The position numbers and the translations under genes were made by a program. This document shows positions 7,746 to 15,514 of a DNA stretch of 26,291 nucleotides, piece after piece; within the stretch, counting starts at the first letter, position 1, and the number at the start of each line of letters is the position of its first letter. Location: assembly GCA_027019885.1 (NCBI GenBank), contig JALUWC010000507.1, positions 1-26,291 on the forward strand. Direction: 5' to 3'. Below the pieces are notes generated by a model, which saw only the letters and a list, made by a program, of their open reading frames with translations, searched no databases and was not told the origin of the DNA. The DNA is from Geoglobus sp. (GTDB lineage Archaea; Halobacteriota; Archaeoglobi; Archaeoglobales; Archaeoglobaceae).

Positions 7746-8024
7746 TCACCCCACAAGCTCAAATCTCTTTGCCCTCCAGGTGGGGCGGTGCTCAGCCTTA
7801 CCGCATTCGGTGCATCTCCACCTTATGTTAACTCTCTTTGTTGGTTTATCTCCTCCCGGCACCTTGCTGAACTTGCCGAGATTCCCAACCTTGCCTCTCC
7901 TCTTCTTCTGCCTGTTTATCCATCTCAGAGAGCTCTGTCTACCCTTGCTGACCCTTTCTATCTCATGAACGGTATGCTTGTTACAGTATTTACAGTATGT
8001 CCTGACCTTTTTTGGATACTTCAT
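7746..8024 (-). CDS. rpl44e: 50S ribosomal protein L44e
   Basis: A 92-residue zinc-binding ribosomal protein: [20 protein letters not shown], a basic middle, and [20 protein letters not shown] near the end. The CxxC pairs at about 11/14 and 71/74 form the zinc ribbon. The length is normal. Its ATG overlaps the stop of the GINS gene in an ATGA, showing translational coupling within the replication/ribosome operon. Confidence 0.95.
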   Translation of the reverse strand: MKYPKKVRTYCKYCNKHTVHEIERVSKGRQSSLRWINRQKKRRGKVGNLGKFSKVPGGDKPTKRVNIRWRCTECGKAEHRPTWRAKRFELVG

Positions 8025-8581
8025 CTTTTCACCTCTATTCTCTCAGCAATTCCGCTTTTTATCAGGGCATTAGCGTTAAGCGAGGGAATCAATACCACAT
8101 CCTCCTTTCTCAATTTATATGTTTTTCCGTCAACACCCTCAAATTCCGGAATGTCCTGCTTTATTCTCACAAGAATTCTTTCAGGCTCAGGGTTGATCTC
8201 TGTGTTTTCAGCAGGAGATGCCTTGACGATCCTCTCTCTGTACTCTTTCAGAAGTTTGAGGAACGAGCTGTAAAACTCCCTTTCAGCAGATATCATGTTC
8301 TCCCTGCCTTCAATTCCGCTTTCTGTGCCGCAAACCTCAGCCCATGCCATGTTTATTATCTTTATTGTCCTGAGCTCAAAAATTCTCTTCTGAATCCTTT
8401 TCAGAGTTCTCAGCTCTTCATCAATCCTCTCAAAATCAGCCTCATCTGCATTTTTCCTCATCTCCTTCAGTTCCTCTATTCTGGAGTTTATCTGAACAAA
8501 CAGATCTTCATCTATCTTCTGTATTCCCTCTCTGCTCTTTTCAAGCAGTATCAGCAATTCGTCAACGTTCAACCCTACCAC
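8021..8581 (-). CDS. gins51: Archaeal GINS subunit (Gins51/Gins15 family)
   Basis: A 186-residue subunit of the GINS complex, which joins MCM helicase and PriS at the replication fork. An alpha-helical A domain (about 1-100, with [10 protein letters not shown]) is followed by a linker and a small beta-rich B domain at the C-terminus ([30 protein letters not shown]). A helical domain before a beta domain is the Gins51 order. It sits directly after priS with a few bases overlap. The start is uncertain: a GTG at 8581 or a TTG at 8572 that has GGTGG upstream. Confidence 0.85.
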   Translation of the reverse strand: MVGLNVDELLILLEKSREGIQKIDEDLFVQINSRIEELKEMRKNADEADFERIDEELRTLKRIQKRIFELRTIKIINMAWAEVCGTESGIEGRENMISAEREFYSSFLKLLKEYRERIVKASPAENTEINPEPERILVRIKQDIPEFEGVDGKTYKLRKEDVVLIPSLNANALIKSGIAERIEVKR

Positions 8582-9639
8582 CCATAGAATGCAACATTTC
8601 TGCAGATCAGAAATACCGCAGCATACTCAGGCAGTTCATGCCTTCCGGGCTTAAGCCTGAATTCGGTTTCATTCAAACTGAACCTGACCCTACTTTTAAC
8701 CCTTACCCTGACATTCTCATCTCCGAATGCAACAGCATCCCTGAAGGGTTTGAAGCCCTCGATGTCCTCTCTTGAGAGAGGTGTTGCTCTGAGAGAGGTT
8801 TTTCCGTGCAACGATCCCGGGAGTCTTATCAACCTCTTGACATCTGCTGTGACTGGCGGATCGATGTGGATCATCAGCTTCTCCCTGCACTGCTCAAAGA
8901 GAAGATGGAGTCTGTTTCTAAGAGATTTTGGCAGTTTCCTGAAGTCGCCATTTGCAAGTATGTCCCTGTTACCCTGAATTATTTTCTCTGATTTTTCAGC
9001 AGTCTTTTTACGAATTCCAAGCATCTCATGAGCCTTTCCTTCTCTGAAAATTCTTTCGAGAGCTCTGACCATGCATTTTGAGAGTCTGAGTTTCTGAGAT
9101 GAGTTTCCCATCACCTCCTCGAAAGCAAGACCGTTCATCATCAGGTAGTCCACTATCTCTCTCCTTTCAGGTGAGTCAAGGGAAAGGAATTCCCTGTCAT
9201 AAACGTGAATGTGGTACCCTCTGCTGCCGGAAAACACTATCTTCATGTTCCTGATGCCAAAATCACTCTCAAGAATGTCATAAAGCCTCACTATCTGCCT
9301 TTTAGCTTTGTTCAGCCCACCTTTTGGCAGGTGATCTGCATCAATGTCAAAAATCAGATCTGCACATCTCCACCCTTTCTCCTCCATTTTAGCCGCATCA
9401 GGTTTTGAGTAGTATGCGGAGGAGTGATAGGCATGGAGAGGCGGATTCTTTGCCATGTATCCCCTGAGTTCAATTTCATTCTGAAATGATAAATGCCTCT
9501 TCATCACAAACTCGGGAATGGTTTCAACGCTTACGAATGCCCACTCTCTTGAGCCCATCTCCTTTGGTATGTCAAGCTCAGCTTTTGCATAGTATTCAGA
9601 GAACTTCTGAGCCAGATATGATTTGGTGATCGTGTCCAC
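8575..9639 (-). CDS. priS: DNA primase small (catalytic) subunit PriS
   Basis: A 354-residue archaeo-eukaryotic primase catalytic subunit that makes RNA/DNA primers together with PriL. Visible: ADLIFDIDADHLP with the metal-binding D98 and D100, SGSRGYHIHV (137-146) carrying the conserved serine and H143, and the downstream HIDPPVTADVKRLIRLPGSLHGK block holding the third acidic residue and nucleotide-binding basics. The cysteine-rich zinc knuckle that follows the DxD motif in Pyrococcus PriS is absent; that loop here is PKGGLNKAKRQ. The start is a GTG with a TATA-like box about 24 nt upstream, so it may be leaderless. It heads the run with GINS, L44e, S27e and Ogg. Confidence 0.93.
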   Translation of the reverse strand: MDTITKSYLAQKFSEYYAKAELDIPKEMGSREWAFVSVETIPEFVMKRHLSFQNEIELRGYMAKNPPLHAYHSSAYYSKPDAAKMEEKGWRCADLIFDIDADHLPKGGLNKAKRQIVRLYDILESDFGIRNMKIVFSGSRGYHIHVYDREFLSLDSPERREIVDYLMMNGLAFEEVMGNSSQKLRLSKCMVRALERIFREGKAHEMLGIRKKTAEKSEKIIQGNRDILANGDFRKLPKSLRNRLHLLFEQCREKLMIHIDPPVTADVKRLIRLPGSLHGKTSLRATPLSREDIEGFKPFRDAVAFGDENVRVRVKSRVRFSLNETEFRLKPGRHELPEYAAVFLICRNVAFYGW

Positions 9640-9657
9640 AGAGAATGATTGCGGGTA

Positions 9658-9668
9658 AAAATTTAATT
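9658..9668 (-). promoter_or_regulatory. TATA-like box before priS
   Basis: The minus strand reads AATTAAATTTT, centred about 24 nt before the GTG at 9639. It would give the replication/ribosome operon its own leaderless promoter, although read-through from the transporter gene is also possible. Confidence 0.4.
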
Positions 9669-10541
9669 GTTGCCATCATGCATCAGAACCATCAGCACTC
9701 CCCCAATTATCATGCCACCTCCCAGGGCTGTGTAAGCTGTGACAGGCTCACCAAGCAAAACCCATCCTGCCAGTATGGACACGAGAGGTATTGTTTGAAG
9801 AAAAACAGATGCTCTTGAAGCCTCTTCCTTGTTCAAGAAATAGTACCAGCCCTGATATGAGATGTACGTTGGGAATATTCCGAGAAAGAGGACGGAAAGC
9901 AATGGGAGAGCATCAGTCTGAAATATTTTGTAAATCGAGGAGCCCGAAAAGGCCAGGAGCGGTACTGTTCCGAGAACCATTGCGTATGCTGTGAGGGTTT
10001 GAGGAGAGTATTTCTTCATCATTATCTTACCCCCTACGGTGTATATGCCTGCTGACAGTGTTCCAATAAAAACCAGAAGCGCTCCAACAGCGTTTCCACC
10101 GGATTCTGGATTTGTGAGAATGTAAACACCAAGAAGAGCAAGAGCTATCCCGGCAGCTTTCCAGATGGTTATTCTTTCATCGAGAAGTAAAGACGAGAAC
10201 ATAAGCACAAAAACGGGAGCTGTTGCTATTATGAGGCTGGCAACACCAGATGAAATCAAAGTCTCGCCTGCATTGAGAGAAACATGATACACAGACACGC
10301 CAAAAACTCCAAGAACGAAAACCTTCAAAGCGTCTTCTCTCTCTATTCTGTACCCCTTCAGGACTATCGTCGGAATGAATAGTAAATTTGCCACCGCAAA
10401 TCTCAAAAATGCCAGCTCATAAGGTGTGAAAAATACCACAGCATACTTTATTGCCGTGAACGCAAGTCCCCAGAATAGGACTGTGAAAAGCAGAACCACC
10501 CACTTTACCGCATCACTTTCTTCTCTGCTCAAGCCAGACAT
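9663..10541 (-). CDS. DMT-superfamily transporter (EamA repeats)
   Basis: A 292-residue integral membrane protein with about ten hydrophobic helices arranged as two EamA domains: the first begins WVVLLFTVLFWGLAFTAIKY, and the second has NAVGALLVFIGTLSAGIYTV and the LGEPVT motif near the C-terminus. The family exports amino acids, nucleotide precursors or toxic metabolites; the substrate cannot be told from sequence. It overlaps the end of the sulfite-oxidase-fold gene by 29 nt and so shares its transcript. Start codon choice is uncertain: an ATG at 10541 lies directly on the GGTGAT ribosome binding site, while a TTG at 10532 would have normal spacing. Confidence 0.85.
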   Translation of the reverse strand: MSGLSREESDAVKWVVLLFTVLFWGLAFTAIKYAVVFFTPYELAFLRFAVANLLFIPTIVLKGYRIEREDALKVFVLGVFGVSVYHVSLNAGETLISSGVASLIIATAPVFVLMFSSLLLDERITIWKAAGIALALLGVYILTNPESGGNAVGALLVFIGTLSAGIYTVGGKIMMKKYSPQTLTAYAMVLGTVPLLAFSGSSIYKIFQTDALPLLSVLFLGIFPTYISYQGWYYFLNKEEASRASVFLQTIPLVSILAGWVLLGEPVTAYTALGGGMIIGGVLMVLMHDGNN

Positions 10542-11076
10542 CACCTACTTCATGATACCCTCTTTTCTCCCAGAAACCATCCATATAGCTGTCTAAGAAT
10601 TCGATCTCGCAGAGCCACTTTGCACTCTTCCAGAAGTACAGATCGGGAATCACCGCTCTAACAGGGAATCCGTGTTCAGGTGGGATTGTTTTTCCATTCA
10701 TTTTCAGAGCGAGAATTCCCCTTTCAAAGTACTCAAATGGAACGGCTGTTGAATATCCATCCAGTGATTTCAGCAGAGCATACTCTGATTTTTCAGGATT
10801 TGAGATTGAGATTATCTCCTCAGCAAGAACACCCTCCCATTTCAGATCCGCAACGCTCCAGCCCTCCACACAGTGAGCAGGGATTCTTAGCTCAGCCTGA
10901 TTCATGCTCCTAAGGTCATCATAACTAAGCCTTAGCGCTCTCTCAATCTTGCCAGTAATTCTGAGGGTGTAATCACCAACATCAACTTCGGGAATTGATG
11001 AAAAATTGAGAACCTTGAGCTTTTCAGCCTCATACTGTCCCGGAGGGAGCATGAAAGGAAAATTCCATCTTTGCAT
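10513..11076 (-). CDS. Cytosolic molybdopterin-binding oxidoreductase, sulfite-oxidase fold
   Basis: A 187-residue protein of the sulfite oxidase/YedY (MsrP) molybdopterin-domain family. YTLRITGKIERALRLSYDDL opens the fold. RIPAHCVEGWSVADLKWEG contains the conserved cysteine (C69) that ligates molybdenum or tungsten, and PEHGFPVRAVIPDLYFWKSAKW is the cofactor-binding segment. No twin-arginine or other signal peptide is present, whereas MsrP itself is periplasmic, so this enzyme appears to work in the cytoplasm. No MsrQ-like membrane partner is adjacent; the next gene is a DMT transporter overlapping its 3' end. The substrate is unknown; sulfoxides, sulfite or other oxyanions are all possible. 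Confidence 0.85.
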   Translation of the reverse strand: MQRWNFPFMLPPGQYEAEKLKVLNFSSIPEVDVGDYTLRITGKIERALRLSYDDLRSMNQAELRIPAHCVEGWSVADLKWEGVLAEEIISISNPEKSEYALLKSLDGYSTAVPFEYFERGILALKMNGKTIPPEHGFPVRAVIPDLYFWKSAKWLCEIEFLDSYMDGFWEKRGYHEVGDVWLEQRRK

Positions 11077-11087
11077 TTAAACCCTTC

Positions 11088-11099
11088 CTTAAAATTTTT
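11088..11099 (+). promoter_or_regulatory. TATA element in a 48-bp divergent promoter region
   Basis: CTTAAAATTTTT is centred about 31 nt before the racemase ATG at 11125 and fits a near-leaderless start. The same near-symmetric block may also serve the minus-strand molybdoenzyme gene, though at a short distance (about 18-22 nt). Confidence 0.4.
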
Positions 11100-11124
11100 C
11101 TACCCTTCACGAAATAAGAGAAGC

Positions 11125-11793
11125 ATGAGAAGAATCGGCATCGTTGGTGGTCTCAGTCCGGAGTCAACCTTAGAATACTACAGAGAGATAATCAGTCAAT
11201 CGAGAGAGAGGCTCCCTCCCTACGTTTACCCTGAGGTTCTGATCTTCAGTGTGAACTTTGACAGATTTCTGCACTCTGAGTGGGATGGAAGGGAGATTGT
11301 GCTAAGGGAGGCAATATCATCCCTTATTGATGCGAGAGCTGAAATAATTGCAATGGCCTCAAACACCCCCCACTACCTGCTTGACAGGCTTAAAGAGCAG
11401 TTTGACGTTGAATTTGTCAGCATTGTTGATGCGGTTGCAGAGAAAGCACTGGAAGAGGGATACAAGACCCTCCTCCTCGTTGGAACAAAAACAACAATGA
11501 CAGAGAGGTTCTACAGGGAGAACCTTGAGAGCAGAGGGCTTGAGGTTAAAATCCCGGATGAGGTGGATGAGATCCACAGCATAATATTCGACGATCTCGT
11601 TTTCAGAGACATGAGGAGAAGGGAGAGATTGATAGAGATTGTGAACTCGTATGATGCGGATGCGATCATTCTGGGATGCACGGAGTTGCCTTTAGCAATA
11701 AAGGAAGGGGACGTTAAAATGGAGATAATAGATTCGGTCAAGGAGCACGTTAGAAGAATTCTTGACGCATCTCTGTCACAGAATTCTTTTTAA
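11125..11793 (+). CDS. Aspartate/glutamate (amino-acid) racemase-family protein, one catalytic Cys replaced
   Basis: A 222-residue protein of the Asp/Glu racemase superfamily: RRIGIVGGLSPESTLEYYRE at the N-terminus and AIILGCTELPLAI near the C-terminus with the catalytic C185. The first catalytic position, normally Cys in the CNT motif of two-cysteine aspartate racemases, is Ser here (ASNTPHY, S79). Homologs such as E. coli YgeA-type enzymes also replace one cysteine and keep partial activity, so it may be a one-direction racemase or another epimerase. The ATG at 11125 is preferred over an in-frame ATG at 11071 because it fits the family start and the TATA box. The argB promoter overlaps its last codons. 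Confidence 0.82.
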   Translation: MRRIGIVGGLSPESTLEYYREIISQSRERLPPYVYPEVLIFSVNFDRFLHSEWDGREIVLREAISSLIDARAEIIAMASNTPHYLLDRLKEQFDVEFVSIVDAVAEKALEEGYKTLLLVGTKTTMTERFYRENLESRGLEVKIPDEVDEIHSIIFDDLVFRDMRRRERLIEIVNSYDADAIILGCTELPLAIKEGDVKMEIIDSVKEHVRRILDASLSQNSF

Positions 11794-11798
11794 AATAT
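11787..11798 (+). promoter_or_regulatory. TATA box of argB
   Basis: TTTTTAAAATAT is centred about 25 nt before the ATG at 11817, predicting a leaderless argB transcript. It overlaps the stop codon of the racemase gene. Confidence 0.5.
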
Positions 11799-11816
11799 CC
11801 CGCATTATTATGAATC

Positions 11817-12689
11817 ATGCGTGATGTCAGAGTGCTCGTTGAGGCCTTGCCATACATCAGGGATTTTCACGGTCAGACAATGGTCATAAAGATAGGTGGA
11901 CATGCAATGATAAATGAGAAAGTTCTTGAGAAGACGATAAGGGACATGCTCCTTCTCTATTTTGTTGGAATAAAGCCGGTTGTCATCCATGGAGGAGGGC
12001 CTGAAATAAGCGAGAAAATGGAGAAATTCGGCATAAAGCCAAAGTTTGTGGATGGCTTGAGGATAACAGACAAAGATACCATTGAGATTGTCGAGATGGT
12101 TCTTGATGGGAAGATAAACTCAAAAATAGTCTCATACTTCATAAAGAACGGTGGAAAGGCCGTTGGAATGTCCGGAAAGGATGGGCTGCTTGTTGTTGCC
12201 AGAAAGAAGATAGTCAGAAAGAAAGTTGGAGAGCGGGAGGTTGAGGTGGATCTGGGCTTTGTTGGAGAGACAGAGTTCGTGAATCCAAGGATACTTGAGG
12301 TCATGATTGACAACGGCTACATTCCCGTCATCTCTCCTGTTGCAATAGATCTCAATGGAAACATATACAACATGAACGCTGACATCGTGGCTGGAGACAT
12401 TGCAGGGGCTTTAAAGGCAAAGAAGCTCATCATGCTCACAGATGTTGATGGAATACTCAGGGAGAAGGACAGAAAGGATACTCTCATCTCAAAGCTGAGC
12501 CTTGATGAGCTCGAGAAAATGCTCAAAAACGGAGATCTGGATGGCGGGATGATTCCAAAGGCAGAAGCGATAATGAATGCATTGAGAAATGGAGTTGAGA
12601 AGGCTCACATAATAAACGGGTCAAGGGAGCACTCTATCCTGATAGAGCTTTTCACAAAGGATGGCATAGGAACAATGGTGTACAGGTGA
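11817..12689 (+). CDS. argB: Acetylglutamate kinase
   Basis: A 290-residue amino-acid kinase that phosphorylates N-acetyl-L-glutamate in arginine biosynthesis. Visible features: MVIKIGGHAM (ATP-phosphate-binding Lys and Gly-Gly), PVVIHGGGPEI (substrate-binding glycine loop), DGLRITDKDT, NMNADIVAGDIAGAL (the Asn/Ala/Asp block at the active site), MLTDVDGIL, and DGGMIPKAEA with the second catalytic lysine near the C-terminus. Length and motif order are those of ArgB. No other arginine gene is adjacent; the next gene, 4 nt away, encodes a TIM-barrel isomerase/epimerase. A leaderless start at 11817 is supported by the TATA spacing. Confidence 0.93.
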   Translation: MRDVRVLVEALPYIRDFHGQTMVIKIGGHAMINEKVLEKTIRDMLLLYFVGIKPVVIHGGGPEISEKMEKFGIKPKFVDGLRITDKDTIEIVEMVLDGKINSKIVSYFIKNGGKAVGMSGKDGLLVVARKKIVRKKVGEREVEVDLGFVGETEFVNPRILEVMIDNGYIPVISPVAIDLNGNIYNMNADIVAGDIAGALKAKKLIMLTDVDGILREKDRKDTLISKLSLDELEKMLKNGDLDGGMIPKAEAIMNALRNGVEKAHIINGSREHSILIELFTKDGIGTMVYR

Positions 12690-12693
12690 TTGG

Positions 12694-13452
12694 ATGAGAC
12701 TGGGCTTTCAGCCCGATATTGACCACACCCTCACAGAAGCTTTTGAATTTGCAAGGGAAAATGATTTCTCGCATATCGAACTCCTACTGGATCACCCATC
12801 ATTCTACCATGAGAATGCAAGCCATGAGGAGGTTGCTGAGCTTGCCCACAGCTTTGATGTTGAGGTTCTGATTCACGCATCTGCAATAAACACCAACTTC
12901 ATATCAATAAGCAGCGAGATGAGAAAAGCCAGCTACAGAGAGCTTGAAAGAACCCTGTTATTTGCCGAAAAGTGTGATGCAAAGCTTGTAACAATTCACA
13001 TTGGCTGGAATCCTGGCTTCATAACTGCAAGAGGATTTGTTTTCAGGGAGGAGTGGTATGACATGCACAACGAAAAAGTTCTGACAGAAGAGCTTCTTCC
13101 CTTTGTCAGAGATAATGAGCTGATTGCAATTGAAAACACCATAAACATATCCGGCGGGATAAAGAGGGGTTTGAAGAGGATCATCGAGGAAACTGATGTC
13201 AGGCTGACATTTGATATTGGACATTACTCTGTAAAAAGCGGGCACGAGATTTTCATTGAAAACTTTGACAGGGTTGATAACATCCACCTCCACGACAACA
13301 GAGGAGAGTACGATCAGCATCTCCAGCTTGGAAAAGGCAGCATAGACTTCTCGATAATCCCCAAGGACTACAGAGGATACCTTACCCTTGAGCTGAGAGA
13401 TGAGGATGCCATTCTTCATTCAAAGGAGTTTGTGCTGGATTTGGAGAGATAA
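12694..13452 (+). CDS. Sugar phosphate isomerase/epimerase-like TIM-barrel protein (AP endonuclease 2 fold)
   Basis: A 252-residue xylose-isomerase-like TIM barrel (AP_endonuc_2 fold). Metal-ligand-type segments at strand ends are visible: FSHIELLLDHP, LVTIHIGWNP, LIAIENTINI, RLTFDIGHYS, NIHLHDNRGEYDQHLQLGKG and GYLTLELRDED, giving the usual His/Glu/Asp set for one or two divalent metals. The family contains sugar isomerases, endonuclease IV and other enzymes; the HLQLGKG segment is the common LGxG. The substrate is unknown. It starts 4 nt after argB with GGTGAT overlapping the argB stop, so it is co-translated with it; a link to arginine synthesis is only suggested by position. Confidence 0.82.
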   Translation: MRLGFQPDIDHTLTEAFEFARENDFSHIELLLDHPSFYHENASHEEVAELAHSFDVEVLIHASAINTNFISISSEMRKASYRELERTLLFAEKCDAKLVTIHIGWNPGFITARGFVFREEWYDMHNEKVLTEELLPFVRDNELIAIENTINISGGIKRGLKRIIEETDVRLTFDIGHYSVKSGHEIFIENFDRVDNIHLHDNRGEYDQHLQLGKGSIDFSIIPKDYRGYLTLELRDEDAILHSKEFVLDLER

Positions 13453-13510
13453 ATATAACCAAAAGCTAATAGGGGATTTATAATTCATTATTATAATGTA
13501 ATGGAAAATC

Positions 13511-13521
13511 GTTATAAAAAG
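13511..13521 (+). promoter_or_regulatory. Possible TATA box of the sensor gene
   Basis: GTTATAAAAAG would start transcription near 13541, leaving a leader of about 37 nt that contains the GGGTGG ribosome binding site before the ATG at 13578. A second AT-rich candidate lies at 13551-13562. Confidence 0.35.
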
Positions 13522-13577
13522 CTTTTTCTAGAGTGTAACAAATTGAGAAGTTAAAATAATAAACTGAAGGGTGGAAC

Positions 13578-15035
13578 ATGTTTAACCCCGATCGAGCAGA
13601 AGAAATAGCCATCCTATGGGTTGGGAGGGTATTAGATTCTGTACCGGAAGAACTTTTAGATAGACTCAAAGAACTGGCTGTTGGTTTTCTAACCGATCTT
13701 CTTTCAGGAAATAAAGATTTTGACAGTCTTTTGGAACAGATAGATGAGTCATTGATTGAAGAAATGATCAAAAGAGGGCAGAAACCTGAAAATTTTATCG
13801 ACAGACTGAATATCCTTCAAGAGATTATTTCACAAAATGTAGATATCAGCTTCGGTGATTTTTACTCGAATTTTATAGAGTTGCAAATAAAGTTCTTGCA
13901 GAAGGTTCTGAAAATTTATGCAAAGGTCATTGCTGAAGAAAGTCTAAGAAAAAGAAAGAGTGAAAGGGCTCTTAAAATTCTGACTGATCTGAGTGATGTT
14001 ATGCTGAAAGCAGAAAATGAAAGGAACCTACTTGAAAAAGTATGTAGAATAGTGGTTGAGGTAGGAGGATATGACAACGCATGGATAACTTATCCTACAA
14101 AGGACAACTCTTTTAGAGTCAGAATGAGGTATGAGTCTGATAGAACATCAGATATCAAGATCAGGAAATGGGATGAGCTGCCTGCAGACGTGGCGATGGA
14201 AATACAAAAACCGGTGATAACAAGGGATTCTTTCAAAACTTCAGAAATAGACTCAATGAGGATCGCGTCTTTCAGAGAAGACTCAAATTACTTGCTGACA
14301 ATACCACTGAAATACAGAGACGAGATTTACGGAGCATTAAATATTTACATGGAAAAGAAAAATGGTTTCGATGACGAGGAGTTGACACTCCTTTCAAAAT
14401 TTGCCGAAAATATTTCCTATGCAATCTCAAAAACGCGAACTGAAAGGGAAAAGAATAGGATTGATAAACTTTACAGACTTCTGTTAGATAACACGGGAAC
14501 AGGGATAATGCTTCTTGATGGAGATAAAATAATCTTTGCAAATAAGAAGATGGGGAGTCTTCTCGAATACACCTCCCAGGAACTGATTGGTAAGGACTTT
14601 ATGGAGTTTGTTCAGGAAGAGGATAGAGAAAAGGTCAGAAGTGTTCACAGAAATATTACGGAGCGTCGTTATTCTGATTCAACAAGTTACAGAATGGGAT
14701 TTCTGACATCAAAGAGAGATTTGAAGCATGGGATGGCGGTTGTTACAAAATTTTCTAAGGAGAACAGATTGATTCTTTCCCTTACAGATATATCTGGTTT
14801 AACGAAAGCAACGAGACAGATTGAAGAAAACATCGAGACCTTTGCAGTCCTTGTTGATAGAATAAGGAATCCATTAACTGCAATATATGGTTTTGTTGAT
14901 GAGTTTGAAAAGGATGAAAGGATAAAAACAGTGATTTTCAGACAGGTTGAGAGGATAGTTGAACTTATCGAGCAGTTGGAAAAAGGGTGGCTTGAATCAG
15001 ATGATATCCGAGCCCATTTGAAACATACGTCTTAA
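13578..15035 (+). CDS. Cytoplasmic sensor: helical N-domain, GAF, PAS and His-less kinase dimerization stub
   Basis: A 485-residue soluble signalling protein. Residues 1-120 are all-helical and resemble the RsbR-type N-terminal sensory domain. About 130-285 is a GAF domain (LLEKVCRIVVEVGGYDNAWI ... YGALNIYMEKKNGFDDEEL). About 296-412 is a PAS domain (LLLDNTGTGIMLLDGDKIIF, then LLEYTSQELIGKDFMEFV). Residues 415-475 resemble the histidine-kinase dimerization helices (FAVLVDRIRNPLTAIYGFV). The phosphorylated histidine normally before the RNPLTA motif is missing, and no ATPase domain follows before the stop. It therefore cannot be an orthodox kinase; it may pair with one or act as a ligand-controlled partner. 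No heme-type CxxCH is seen. Flanking genes give no target. Confidence 0.82.
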   Translation: MFNPDRAEEIAILWVGRVLDSVPEELLDRLKELAVGFLTDLLSGNKDFDSLLEQIDESLIEEMIKRGQKPENFIDRLNILQEIISQNVDISFGDFYSNFIELQIKFLQKVLKIYAKVIAEESLRKRKSERALKILTDLSDVMLKAENERNLLEKVCRIVVEVGGYDNAWITYPTKDNSFRVRMRYESDRTSDIKIRKWDELPADVAMEIQKPVITRDSFKTSEIDSMRIASFREDSNYLLTIPLKYRDEIYGALNIYMEKKNGFDDEELTLLSKFAENISYAISKTRTEREKNRIDKLYRLLLDNTGTGIMLLDGDKIIFANKKMGSLLEYTSQELIGKDFMEFVQEEDREKVRSVHRNITERRYSDSTSYRMGFLTSKRDLKHGMAVVTKFSKENRLILSLTDISGLTKATRQIEENIETFAVLVDRIRNPLTAIYGFVDEFEKDERIKTVIFRQVERIVELIEQLEKGWLESDDIRAHLKHTS

Positions 15036-15118
15036 TGTTCAAGCTGTCGCAGGGGTAAGAGGTAATAGTGAATGAGCGGAGTATAATAAAATGATGGCAT
15101 ATTACTTTGTAGTTTTTG

Positions 15119-15295
15119 ATGGATATAATTGATTACCAAGGTGAGATATACAGATATAGACAGTTCCACTGTGTTTACAATAACATAGATGATAAGGAAA
15201 TCCGAGTCACCAAAACAATTGATACACTGTGTTGTCGCTCCACGAACTTCATGTCCAAAAGCTGGACGGATAGTAGAGGAATGATTTACAGATGA
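15119..15295 (+). CDS. Unrecognised 58-residue reading frame
   Basis: The frame starts MDIIDYQGEIYRYRQFHCVY and ends WTDSRGMIYR. A TATA-like sequence (TATAATAAAA, 15082-15091) lies about 32 nt upstream, which suits a short-leader transcript; there is no clear ribosome binding site. In the same frame, after the TGA, about 37 further codons are open (to a TGA near 15405), so it could be the front of a longer gene with a nonsense mutation. The composition is not strongly coding-like and no family is recognised. It may be chance. Confidence 0.25.
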   Translation: MDIIDYQGEIYRYRQFHCVYNNIDDKEIRVTKTIDTLCCRSTNFMSKSWTDSRGMIYR

Positions 15296-15514
15296 GATTC
15301 AAGGATTCTATTTTACGGAAGAATGGTTTTCGAAGGGTTTAATTCTGACAGCTCTGATTTCCTTATATTATTATTGAATTTGAGTTTAAAAGTAGTTTGA
15401 AGCCATCTGAGGAGTCGATTAAAATGTAAAACTTTACCAATGTTCATTTAGTTACTTCAAAGTGAGTCCCCAACACATGGATAATATTTATAAGCAGATG
15501 AGAGGTGGGATGTA

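Noticed and set aside
7605..8273. 222-codon plus-strand frame opposite rps27e/rpl44e/gins51
   Set aside because: Antisense to three well-identified genes; composition is a mirror of their coding strand and no family is seen.
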